Assembly (NCBI GenBank): GCA_900109435.1
Contig: FNZT01000003.1
Coordinates: forward strand, 434,001 to 498,000
Reading direction: 5' to 3'
DNA: 64,000 nt
From: Ruminococcus sp. YRD2003
GTDB lineage: Bacteria > Bacillota > Clostridia > Oscillospirales > Ruminococcaceae
The translations under genes and the position numbers were made by a program. Under the pieces are notes generated by a model, which searched no databases, was not told where the DNA came from, and worked only from the letters and a program-made list of their open reading frames with translations. Shown in pieces: positions 51,301 through 59,052 of this stretch (positions within the stretch are counted from its first letter, which is position 1; each line of letters opens with the position of its first letter).

Positions 51301-53339
51301 TACAGCCTCCTTATCTTATAGTCTCCGCCGCGGGAACAGGATATCTCAAAGCTGTTACCCGTCAGCAGTTCGTCGTCTTTATCATCGGATAAGCCACGCT
51401 CGGGGACTCCTGATGCGTGCCTGCCATAGTAAACGGTCACGCCGCCGCTGCCCGGGGTCGGTCGGAACGACATCTCCATGCCGCTGTACGAGACAAACAG
51501 CTCACCGTCGGAGTATGCCAGCTCGCAGCCGCCGCTCTCAAAAGTCAGCGGCTCTTCGGCTGTCTGCGCATCACCGCAGTATACCTTCGTACTGCCTGTA
51601 ACTATGCTCGTATACGACGGGAATAATCCCAGTTCCTTTTCATAGGCCGAATAGCATGACTGCACATTCTTAGTCAGCAGGACCGTATCCGCTGCGGATA
51701 TGCCGTTGACCGTCAAATATCTGCGGACGTACTCAGCCGAGCGGTAGTGACCGCTAAGGTCGACTATGTCCGTGTGTCCGCCGTGAGTTATCACGACAGC
51801 AGCACTGCTCCCCGAACCAAGGACTGCCGCACGGAAGGCTCTCCTGCGGACTATTCCCGCAGCGGAAGAAGTCACGGAGAAGAGCACGACTGCACACACG
51901 GTCATTACCGCAAGCAAATGCCTGTCCCTGCGGAAGAGGTGAACTCCGATGATGACACCCGCAGATATCAGTAGCAGTCCGCTGAGGAGCCCCATATCAT
52001 CGGAAGTGTAGAATATCGGGACAGAGGCTATGCCGTCCGATATCAGCAGTATGAGCTTTATTATCCCTGCTGATATCGGAAGTACGGGCAGCAGACCAAA
52101 TGTCAGCAAGTGCAGAAGCCCAAGCACCATTGCCGCCGTACACATGGGCAGAAGAAGAATGTTCGCGAAAGGCGAGATGAGTGAGGTCTCGTCGAAATAG
52201 TACATACACAGCGGGAATACGCTCAGTGTAGTGCATATCGAAGTGACAAGGGCTGTCATAAGCCTTTGAACAGCAGTTTCGCGCTCCATTTCCTTTGTCA
52301 TATACGGCGCAAAGACAGCTATACCCGCTGTACCCGCTATCGAGAGCATAAAGCCCGAATTGTACACGCAGTACGGGTCGGCAATGCTGAGTATCAGAAC
52401 CGCGACCGCGATCGAATTGAGAGGATCGCTCTGCCTGCGGAACAGGCGTGCCGAGTACATGATATCCAGCATTATCGCAGCTCTCAGTGCAGATATCGGG
52501 TAATTTGCAAGAGCAATCAGCAGCAGTATCAACACATTCACGACCGCGAAAGAAAGAAATCTGTTCACACGCAGCCTGTTCAACAAAAGCATTATCAGTC
52601 CCGCGATGATAGATACGTGAAGTCCCGATACAGCGAGGACGTGACCGATACCTGTCCTGTACAAAGCCGAGCGTGTATTTCCGTCGAGGTACCGCTTCTC
52701 GCCGAAAATCATCCCCGCGAGGAAGGCTCCGCAGTCGTCGCCCATTACGGTTCGGAACTCCGCGACCATGCTCTCACGGTAATCCCTGCGAAGTCGGCGG
52801 AACATAAAGCCGTCCCTGTGCTGAACTGTGATGTCCTTCACCTTAGGAGCATCCAGCGCGATGTGTCGGGACTTATATACGGTCTCGGCGTCGAAGAGGT
52901 AGTCGCTCTCAGGCTTGACAAAGGTACACTCCCCGATACAAACGGTGTCACCGAGGTCTGCACCTATGTCGGACGTGAAAAGCCTTATCCTCATGAGCCG
53001 ACCGCTTCCTGAGCGTCCGTACAGGGTGTATGCTACGCGATCGCCGTCATATATGTCGGCATCCTCGACCTCACCGACATAGCTGTCGGTTTGTCCGCTG
53101 TAAAGCTGTGCGGGGGTGAAAACGGCATAGCTGTAAAAAAGGTTCATAAACACGCCAAAGGCGAAAAATCCGCCGATGACTGTATAGTCGACCGTTTTAA
53201 ATCCCCTTCGCCTGCCGTACAGTACCGCGAGCACCCCCGCAGCAGTATACATCAGTAAGCCTTTCGCGTCCATAAAAAATGAAGCGAAAAACAATCCCGA
53301 CAAATATGCTGCTGCCGCTCCGATAATTTTCCGCTTCAT
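51300..53339 (-). CDS. comEC: ComEC/Rec2 family DNA-uptake channel with a degenerate C-terminal domain
   Basis: 679 residues. An N-terminal DUF4131 OB-like domain (about 60-190) with membrane helices before it is followed by the competence domain with TGIGHVLAVSGLHVSIIAGL near residue 235 and about ten further helices to residue 500. The C-terminal region (about 515-679) should be a metallo-beta-lactamase nuclease. Its zinc motif (HxHxDH) is missing: the expected LTHxHxDH reads LLTKNVQSCYSAY, and DxGG reads DLSGH. It could still form a channel but probably does not cut DNA. Confidence 0.87.
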   Translation of the reverse strand: MKRKIIGAAAAYLSGLFFASFFMDAKGLLMYTAAGVLAVLYGRRRGFKTVDYTVIGGFFAFGVFMNLFYSYAVFTPAQLYSGQTDSYVGEVEDADIYDGDRVAYTLYGRSGSGRLMRIRLFTSDIGADLGDTVCIGECTFVKPESDYLFDAETVYKSRHIALDAPKVKDITVQHRDGFMFRRLRRDYRESMVAEFRTVMGDDCGAFLAGMIFGEKRYLDGNTRSALYRTGIGHVLAVSGLHVSIIAGLIMLLLNRLRVNRFLSFAVVNVLILLLIALANYPISALRAAIMLDIMYSARLFRRQSDPLNSIAVAVLILSIADPYCVYNSGFMLSIAGTAGIAVFAPYMTKEMERETAVQRLMTALVTSICTTLSVFPLCMYYFDETSLISPFANILLLPMCTAAMVLGLLHLLTFGLLPVLPISAGIIKLILLISDGIASVPIFYTSDDMGLLSGLLLISAGVIIGVHLFRRDRHLLAVMTVCAVVLFSVTSSAAGIVRRRAFRAAVLGSGSSAAVVITHGGHTDIVDLSGHYRSAEYVRRYLTVNGISAADTVLLTKNVQSCYSAYEKELGLFPSYTSIVTGSTKVYCGDAQTAEEPLTFESGGCELAYSDGELFVSYSGMEMSFRPTPGSGGVTVYYGRHASGVPERGLSDDKDDELLTGNSFEISCSRGGDYKIRRL

Positions 53340-53344
53340 ATGTT

Positions 53345-53884
53345 TTATTTAAAGAAAAGAGGCAGCTTTTCGAGGAATACTATGTCAGCTCTGTCTGCGG
53401 CGTCGCCCTCTGCAAGGACTGCCGACTTTGCAGCAATATCACCGCCCGCAGCCTCGGTCAGCCTCTCGAGCGCCGTAAGCGACTCGCCCGTACTGATAAC
53501 ATCATCGACGATGAGCACGCGCTTTCCGCGAAGCATGGCTGCCTTTTCGGCCGAGAGATAGAGCGTCTGCTCTGCGGCTGTGGTTATAGACTTCACTTTT
53601 ACGGATATCGGTTCGGTCATGTAGAGCTTCACCGACTTCCTCGCCACCACATACGGCTTGCCGCTCTGACGAGCCATTTCGTATCCGAGCGGTATGCCCT
53701 TCGACTCTGCTGTAAGTATCACATCGAAGTCGGGGCATTTTTTGAGCAGCTCCGCAGCGGAAGCAACTGTGAGCTCCACGTCCGAAAACATAACAAATGC
53801 CGCTATATCGAGCTTGTCGTTGAGCGGGCATATCGGAAGCTCGCGTTCCAGCCCCGCTATAGTCATCTTGTAGGTCGCAGCCAT
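53345..53884 (-). CDS. Adenine phosphoribosyltransferase-like protein
   Basis: 179 residues. The PRPP-binding loop VLIVDDVISTGES near residue 121 and the flexible segment VVARKSVKLY near 78 identify a type I PRTase of the Apt/XPRT group. The substrate could be adenine or xanthine; Apt-specific residues are not decisive by eye. It sits between the HIT and comEC genes, 5 bases before comEC, and follows AAGGAGGACGCC. Confidence 0.83.
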   Translation of the reverse strand: MAATYKMTIAGLERELPICPLNDKLDIAAFVMFSDVELTVASAAELLKKCPDFDVILTAESKGIPLGYEMARQSGKPYVVARKSVKLYMTEPISVKVKSITTAAEQTLYLSAEKAAMLRGKRVLIVDDVISTGESLTALERLTEAAGGDIAAKSAVLAEGDAADRADIVFLEKLPLFFK

Positions 53885-53894
53885 GGCGTCCTCC

Positions 53895-54248
53895 TTATTC
53901 GGTCTTGCCGAGGGACTCGGGCCCCCAGCCCATTTTCACTCCCGCGAGCATATGGAAGTGCATATGTTTAACGGTCTGACCTGCGTCGTCGCCGCAGTTA
54001 TTGATTATGCGGTAGCTCTCAATGCCCTCAGCCTTCGCTATCTTGGCAGCAGCCTCAAACACTTTTGCAACGAGCGAGGAGTTCTCCTCAGTGATATCAT
54101 TAGCGCTCGCGATGTGAGCCTTGGGGATTATGAGGTAATGTACGGGAGCTATGGGAGCTATGTCCTTAAAGCTGTAAACGTACTCGTCTTCGTAAACCTT
54201 TGTGCTGGGTATCTCTCCGTCGATTATCTTGCAGAATAAGCAGTCCAT
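53895..54248 (-). CDS. HIT family protein
   Basis: 117 residues. CLFCKIIDGEIPS near residue 3 and the histidine triad QTVKHMHFHMLAG near 94 are intact, so it should be a nucleotidyl hydrolase that removes AMP from aminated or acylated nucleotides. It follows alaS by 12 bases, as in many Firmicutes, where it may clear aminoacyl-AMP by-products. Confidence 0.93.
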   Translation of the reverse strand: MDCLFCKIIDGEIPSTKVYEDEYVYSFKDIAPIAPVHYLIIPKAHIASANDITEENSSLVAKVFEAAAKIAKAEGIESYRIINNCGDDAGQTVKHMHFHMLAGVKMGWGPESLGKTE

Positions 54249-54260
54249 AATAATACTCCT

Positions 54261-56891
54261 TTACTTTATGATGCCTGAAACAACGCTCTCGAACTGTGCA
54301 AGAGCCTCGTCGATCTTGCTGATGTCGCCGGCACCTGCCATAGCTCCGTCGGGCTTGCCGCCGCCCTTGCCGCCTGTAACGGTAGCTATCTCGCGGACGA
54401 TAGTACCTGCGTTTCCGCCCTTTGCAACAGCTTCCTTGGTGCATACGCAGTAGAAGGTGCCCTTCTCTCCGATCGTACCTGCAAAGAGAGCTATAACAGC
54501 TTCGTTCCTGTCCTTGACACTGTCGCCGAGTTTGCGGAGCGCATCGGGAGCTGTTCCGTCAAGACGTGCTGAAACGAGCTTAACTCCGCCGACTTCCTTG
54601 GCATTGTCAAAGAGTGAGGCAGTCTTTGCGTTGGCTATCTGCTGATTGAGGCTCTCGAGCTTCTTGTCCTTCTCCTTGAGCTCGGAGGCAACTGCCGCAC
54701 ACTTCTCTGGGAGCTCGCTTACATTTGCAAGCTTGAGTGCCTTTGCAGAGCGTGCGATAGTCTCCTTGAAGTCATTGAGCAGAGCAAGCACTCCCAGACC
54801 TGTTACAGCCTCTATACGTCTTACACCTGCTGCGACCGAGCTCTCGGAAACTATCTTGAACAGCCCGATCTGTGATGTATTTGAAATATGAGTACCGCCG
54901 CAGAACTCGACTGAATTGTCAGCAGTCACTACTCTTACGGTATCGCCGTACTTCTCGCCGAAGAGAGCCATAGCACCGAGCTTCTTTGCCTCTTCGATAG
55001 GCATTTCCTTCATAGTTACCGGAACAGCCTTCATTATTTCGGCATTTACGAGCTCTTCTACCTTTGCTATCTCCTCTGTCGTCATAGCGGAGAAGTGGTT
55101 GAAGTCGAAGCGGCAGGCGTTCTCGTTTACAAGCTGACCAGCCTGATGAACGTGGTCACCGAGCACCTGACGGAGAGCAAACTGAAGAAGGTGAGCTGTG
55201 GTATGATTGCGCATAATAGCCCATCTGCGTTCTCTGTCGATAGCGGCTGTTACCTTGTCGCCCTTGCTGAGCGTGCCCTGCTCGACAGTGGCAACGTGGA
55301 GGAAGTGACCCTCGCTCTTTATCGTATCAGCTACGGAGGCGATATTCTCGCCGCTCCTGATAGAGCCTGTATCACCGACCTGTCCGCCGCTCTCTGCATA
55401 GAACGGAGTAACGTCGAGCACGATGACAACGTCGTCGCCCTCATTTGCGAAATCGACCTCCGCACCGTCCTTATAGATAGCAAGTATCTCCGCACTCTCT
55501 GCCTCGAAGTCGGTATATCCCGTGAATACGGTCTTGGGAGCGTCGACCTTGATGCTGTTGTCAGCCCATGACGAGCCTGCCTTTGCGGCATGGTCAGCCT
55601 TGGCGCGAGCTCTCTGCTCCTTTGCGAGCTCGGTGAAGCGGTCGCGGTCAACAGTGAGCCCCTTCTCCTCGCATATCTCCTCGGTAAGGTCTATCGGGAA
55701 ACCGTATGTATCGGAGAGCTTGAATGCATCGTCACCAGAGAGGACAGTCTTGCCCTCTGCCGCGAGTGCCTCGGTGAAGCCATTGAGCATCTCTGTGCCC
55801 TTGTCGATGGTCTTGGCAAAAGCCTCTTCCTCGACACCGATTATCTTCTTGATGTAGTCGCGCTTCTCGGCGAGCTCGGGATAAGCAGATGCGTTCTCAT
55901 TTATAACAGTGTCGCACACCTCACAGAGGAAGGGCTTGGTTATACCAAGAAGTCTTCCGTGACGTGCAGCGCGTCTGAGAAGACGGCGCAGAACGTAGCC
56001 GCGGCCCTCGTTTGAGGGCATGATACCGTCGCCTACCATGAATGTAGTGCTTCTGATGTGGTCGGTGATAACGCGGAGCGAAACGTCGGTCTTGTGATCC
56101 TTCTTGTACTCAACGCCTGCGATGCGCGAAATGTGCTTCATTATGTTCTGAACGGTGTCTACCTCAAAGATATTGTCAACGTTCTGCATAACGCACGCAA
56201 GACGCTCAAGTCCCATACCCGTGTCGATATTCTTGTTCTTCATCTCGGCGTAGTGCCCCTCGCCGTCGCTGTCGAACTGGCTGAATACGAGGTTCCATAT
56301 CTCTATGACGCGATCGCAGTCGCTCGCCTGCTCGAAGTTCTCGAACGGACCGTAAGCCTCGCCGCGGTCGAAATGGATCTCAGAGCAGGGTCCGCACGGA
56401 CCTGAGCCGTGCTCCCAGAAGTTGTCCTTCTTGCCGAGACGGATTATTCTCTCATGAGGGATACCGATGTTGTTCTCCCATATCTGCTCAGCCTCATCGT
56501 CGCTTTCATATATAGTTATCCAGAGGCGGTCTGCCGGTATCTCGAGTACCTTTGTGAGGAACTCCCACGCCCATGCGATAGCCTCGGGCTTGAAGTAGTC
56601 GCCGAAGGAGAAGTTGCCGAGCATCTCGAAGTATGTGCCGTGGCGAGCCGTCTTGCCGACGCTCTCGATATCGGGAGTTCTTATACACTTCTGGCAGGTA
56701 GTCACTCTCACATTCGGAGGTGTAGCCTGTCCGAGGAAGAACTTCTTCAGAGGAGCCATACCCGAGTTGATGAGCAGGAGGCTCTTGTCGCCCTGCGGCA
56801 CAAGAGAAGCGCTCGCCATTCTCGTATGGTTCTTGCTCTCGAAGAACGAAAGATACTTTTCACGTAAGTCGTTAAGACCTGTCCACTGCAT
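54261..56891 (-). CDS. alaS: Alanine--tRNA ligase
   Basis: 876 residues from the ATG at 56891 after AAAGGAGTAATCATC. The catalytic class II core carries SLLLINSGMAPLKKFFLGQ near residue 35, the editing domain has HTTAHLLQFAL near 560 and the downstream CGGTHISNTSQIG near 665, and the C-terminal GGKGGGKPDGAMAGAGD near 825 ends the DHHA1 domain. All editing residues are present. An open frame upstream runs through the T-box leader and is not used. It heads a ten-gene operon. Confidence 0.97.
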   Translation of the reverse strand: MQWTGLNDLREKYLSFFESKNHTRMASASLVPQGDKSLLLINSGMAPLKKFFLGQATPPNVRVTTCQKCIRTPDIESVGKTARHGTYFEMLGNFSFGDYFKPEAIAWAWEFLTKVLEIPADRLWITIYESDDEAEQIWENNIGIPHERIIRLGKKDNFWEHGSGPCGPCSEIHFDRGEAYGPFENFEQASDCDRVIEIWNLVFSQFDSDGEGHYAEMKNKNIDTGMGLERLACVMQNVDNIFEVDTVQNIMKHISRIAGVEYKKDHKTDVSLRVITDHIRSTTFMVGDGIMPSNEGRGYVLRRLLRRAARHGRLLGITKPFLCEVCDTVINENASAYPELAEKRDYIKKIIGVEEEAFAKTIDKGTEMLNGFTEALAAEGKTVLSGDDAFKLSDTYGFPIDLTEEICEEKGLTVDRDRFTELAKEQRARAKADHAAKAGSSWADNSIKVDAPKTVFTGYTDFEAESAEILAIYKDGAEVDFANEGDDVVIVLDVTPFYAESGGQVGDTGSIRSGENIASVADTIKSEGHFLHVATVEQGTLSKGDKVTAAIDRERRWAIMRNHTTAHLLQFALRQVLGDHVHQAGQLVNENACRFDFNHFSAMTTEEIAKVEELVNAEIMKAVPVTMKEMPIEEAKKLGAMALFGEKYGDTVRVVTADNSVEFCGGTHISNTSQIGLFKIVSESSVAAGVRRIEAVTGLGVLALLNDFKETIARSAKALKLANVSELPEKCAAVASELKEKDKKLESLNQQIANAKTASLFDNAKEVGGVKLVSARLDGTAPDALRKLGDSVKDRNEAVIALFAGTIGEKGTFYCVCTKEAVAKGGNAGTIVREIATVTGGKGGGKPDGAMAGAGDISKIDEALAQFESVVSGIIK

Positions 56892-56919
56892 GATGATTAC
56901 TCCTTTTATAAATGTTTTA

Positions 56920-57150
56920 CGGGACAAAATATAAAAGCCCCGCCGCCAAATGGGACGAAGGCTCTCGTGGTACCACCCAAATTCAAAGGAGCATACTGCC
57001 CCTTCCTCATAGTTCTTTAACGCAGAAATACGCCGCAGTTTCCCGCGGAGGCTCGGGGTAAGCACCTGCCCTGCGCCTGAAAGCTCGCACCTGCCGCTTT
57101 CTCTCTGAAAGGCGCGCCAAAGCAGTCAATCCCGTCGACGCCATACACAT
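56920..57150 (-). promoter_or_regulatory. T-box riboswitch upstream of alaS
   Basis: The conserved T-box element GGGTGGTACCACGAGAGCC is read on the minus strand near 56978-56960. A GCC-rich terminator-like hairpin with TTTTATATTTT follows. The upstream part has the length and stems of a T-box stem I region. It should sense uncharged tRNA-Ala and control alaS transcription, by established knowledge of this class; I did not fix the specifier codon. Confidence 0.85.
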
Positions 57151-57152
57151 AT

Positions 57153-57181
57153 ATTATATATCCGCGGGCATGAAAAGTCAA
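57153..57181 (-). promoter_or_regulatory. Promoter of the alaS T-box operon
   Basis: Minus strand TTGACT (57181-57176), 17-bp spacer, TATAAT (57158-57153). Confidence 0.88.
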
Positions 57182-57213
57182 GAGCTTTTTCGTTTTTTTC
57201 GCTCAAATCAGCA

Positions 57214-57239
57214 AAAGCACCCGCCTAAGCAGGTGCTTT
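57214..57239 (-). terminator. Terminator after the lipoprotein gene
   Basis: On the minus strand AAAGCACCTGC pairs with GCGGGTGCTTT, then TTTG, immediately after the lipoprotein stop at 57243. Confidence 0.82.
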
Positions 57240-57242
57240 GTC

Positions 57243-57962
57243 TCATTCTTCGTGGAGCTTTGCTTTCGTAAGAGGAAGGTCGGCAGCCTTTTCCATAAGG
57301 TAAAGAGCATCTATATCATTTGATGTCGTATATGCCATCCAAAAAGACGGTACATGCTTACCTTCATCCCCAAAATTCGGGAAATCTAAATATGCGTAAT
57401 ATGCTTTATAATAAATCGTTATATCACCATAACAATTGAATGTGCCTGTTCGACAAAGAGCGGGAAATCCTAAAAACTCCACTTCGGTACTGGAATCCAC
57501 TGCAACTTTTGAAAAATCTCCGTTTGTATCTTGTTTACATTTACGATGCATAAAAGGCTGCATAGTAAAAAGTAATTCTTCAGGCAATTCATCAAGCGTG
57601 TGCCCTTGTGACACATCCTGTAATTTTTCATCAAAGTGGAAATCCATTCCATAATACACCGGAGCACTCTCTGAACCACCGGTCAGACAAATCATACCGG
57701 TTCTATCAATTATATCATCAACTTCCCATCCCTTGGGAAACGGCATATCAATACCATTCCAGTTATGATACTCCCCCACTTCCAAAGAAACCGATGATTC
57801 TGTCTCTTGAGTATTCTCTTCCTGTTTTGCTTCCGTCTCCTGCTGAGCTGCCGCTGTTGTCGCAGGGGCGTCATTCTTGCTGCTCTCGGACGAGCCCGCG
57901 GTGCTTCCGCAGCCTGTGAGCATAACAGCCGCCATGCAAATTGCAAATATTCCCTTTTTCAT
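57243..57962 (-). CDS. Predicted lipoprotein of unknown function
   Basis: 239 residues. A lipoprotein signal peptide ends with the lipobox LTGC (Cys about 18), followed by a Ser/Glu/Gln-rich linker to about residue 60 and a soluble domain (FPKGWEVDDII, MDFHFDEKLQDV) that I do not recognise. Base composition is more AT-rich than in the neighbouring genes, so it may have been acquired separately. It has its own consensus promoter and terminator. Confidence 0.72.
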   Translation of the reverse strand: MKKGIFAICMAAVMLTGCGSTAGSSESSKNDAPATTAAAQQETEAKQEENTQETESSVSLEVGEYHNWNGIDMPFPKGWEVDDIIDRTGMICLTGGSESAPVYYGMDFHFDEKLQDVSQGHTLDELPEELLFTMQPFMHRKCKQDTNGDFSKVAVDSSTEVEFLGFPALCRTGTFNCYGDITIYYKAYYAYLDFPNFGDEGKHVPSFWMAYTTSNDIDALYLMEKAADLPLTKAKLHEE

Positions 57963-58018
57963 TGTGATTATACTCCTTATTCAGCGGTATTACAATAATT
58001 ACCGACATTATTTATTTC

Positions 58019-58047
58019 ATTATAGTATAAAATCGAAGTAAAGTCAA
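58019..58047 (-). promoter_or_regulatory. Promoter of the lipoprotein gene
   Basis: Minus strand TTGACT (58047-58042), 17-bp spacer, TATAAT (58024-58019). Confidence 0.88.
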
Positions 58048-58227
58048 GCGTGAATTTGTCACTATCTGTGCAAATGCCGAAAAACGTGGATTTTCCGCCA
58101 TGTATAACCTGACAAAAATATAACTTGCTTTGACAGAAAAATAACATAAAAACTATTAGCTTGCTGTCCGAAATTTATAGATTTTTGCGGAAAATGCAAA
58201 TAAACTGCAAAAAATTCATTGCAATGC

Positions 58228-58256
58228 TTGATTTTTAGGATCTGTTGTGCTATATT
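58228..58256 (+). promoter_or_regulatory. Promoter of the surface-protein gene
   Basis: TTGATT (58228-58233), 17-bp spacer, TATATT (58251-58256). A short GGGGG-AAT-CCCCC hairpin lies in the leader at 58269-58281. The 180 bases before the promoter, back to the lipoprotein promoter, hold nothing I can identify. Confidence 0.78.
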
Positions 58257-58312
58257 ATGGTTGTACGAGGGGGAATCCCCCGAAACATGGATAAATGAAA
58301 AGGAGAATGATT

Positions 58313-59005
58313 ATGAAAAAGTCAATTTCTATCATCGCTGCAGTTATGGCAGCTTCACTCACTCTCGCAGGCTCAATGAGCGCGTTCGCTGCAGAAGAGG
58401 AGCCCACAACTCAGGCTTCCACTGAGGCTTCGACAGAAGCGTCCACAGAGGCTGCAACAGAGGCTGAGTCCTCTATCAAGATTGCTGACATCGTCGGCAA
58501 GTGGAAGTATCAGGTAGCTGACGGCAACACTTCCGTTGATAAGGCTGCCAAGGACAACGGCGTTGTAGAGATAAAGGACGACAGCACCTTCTCTTACACA
58601 GACGCTGAGGGCAAGACTTCTACAGGTACAGTAAAGATAGGCACTGAGACTATCGAGAGCACTGTAGCTGATACTGTTAAATTCTACGTTGGCGATGAGT
58701 TAAGCTTCGGCGGCTACTATCACAGCGATTCAAAGGAAATTTCTATCGGCAACGGCGGTACTGCTCGTCTCGTAGCTGACAACGGTGAGACTGAGACAAC
58801 TACTACCGAGGCTACAACTACTGAGGGCACTACAACTTCCACAACAACAACTACTACAGCTACAACTACTGCTTCTTCAACTACTGCTAAGGCTACAACA
58901 GCCGCAAATTCTCCCAAGACAGGCGTTGCATTCCCCGCTATCGCTATCGCAGGCGTCGGCGCAGCAGTTGCTACTGCATTCGTTCTCAGAAAGAAAGAGG
59001 ACTAA
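58313..59005 (+). CDS. Sortase-anchored surface protein with a lipocalin-like domain
   Basis: 230 residues from the ATG at 58313 after AAAAGGAGAATGATT. Signal peptide about 1-25 (ends SAFAAEEE), a Ser/Thr/Glu repeat stalk to about 50, a beta-rich domain (about 55-155, starting IVGKWKYQVADG, reminiscent of lipocalin-like proteins), a Thr-rich stalk, and a cell-wall sorting signal: SPKTG near 200, a hydrophobic stretch and the charged end RKKED. The motif is SPKTG rather than LPxTG, so a matching sortase is needed; none is in this window. Confidence 0.83.
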   Translation: MKKSISIIAAVMAASLTLAGSMSAFAAEEEPTTQASTEASTEASTEAATEAESSIKIADIVGKWKYQVADGNTSVDKAAKDNGVVEIKDDSTFSYTDAEGKTSTGTVKIGTETIESTVADTVKFYVGDELSFGGYYHSDSKEISIGNGGTARLVADNGETETTTTEATTTEGTTTSTTTTTTATTTASSTTAKATTAANSPKTGVAFPAIAIAGVGAAVATAFVLRKKED

Positions 59006-59023
59006 TTAACCGATAATTCTTAG

Positions 59024-59052
59024 AAAGCGGCACCTTTACGGTGCCGCTTTTT
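59024..59052. terminator. Bidirectional terminator between the surface-protein and PBP genes
   Basis: AAAGCGGCACC (59024-59034) pairs with GGTGCCGCTTT (59040-59050) across a 5-base loop and is followed by TT on the plus strand; the PBP stop codon lies in the loop. Confidence 0.88.

Noticed and set aside
56892-57065. N-terminal extension of alaS
   Set aside because: It translates the T-box leader, and the known AlaRS start (QWTGLNDLR) follows a good binding site at 56891.
58390-58920. Short tandem sequence repeats that look like a repeat array
   Set aside because: They encode Ser/Thr/Glu and Thr-rich stalks of the surface protein; there are no spacers as in CRISPR.
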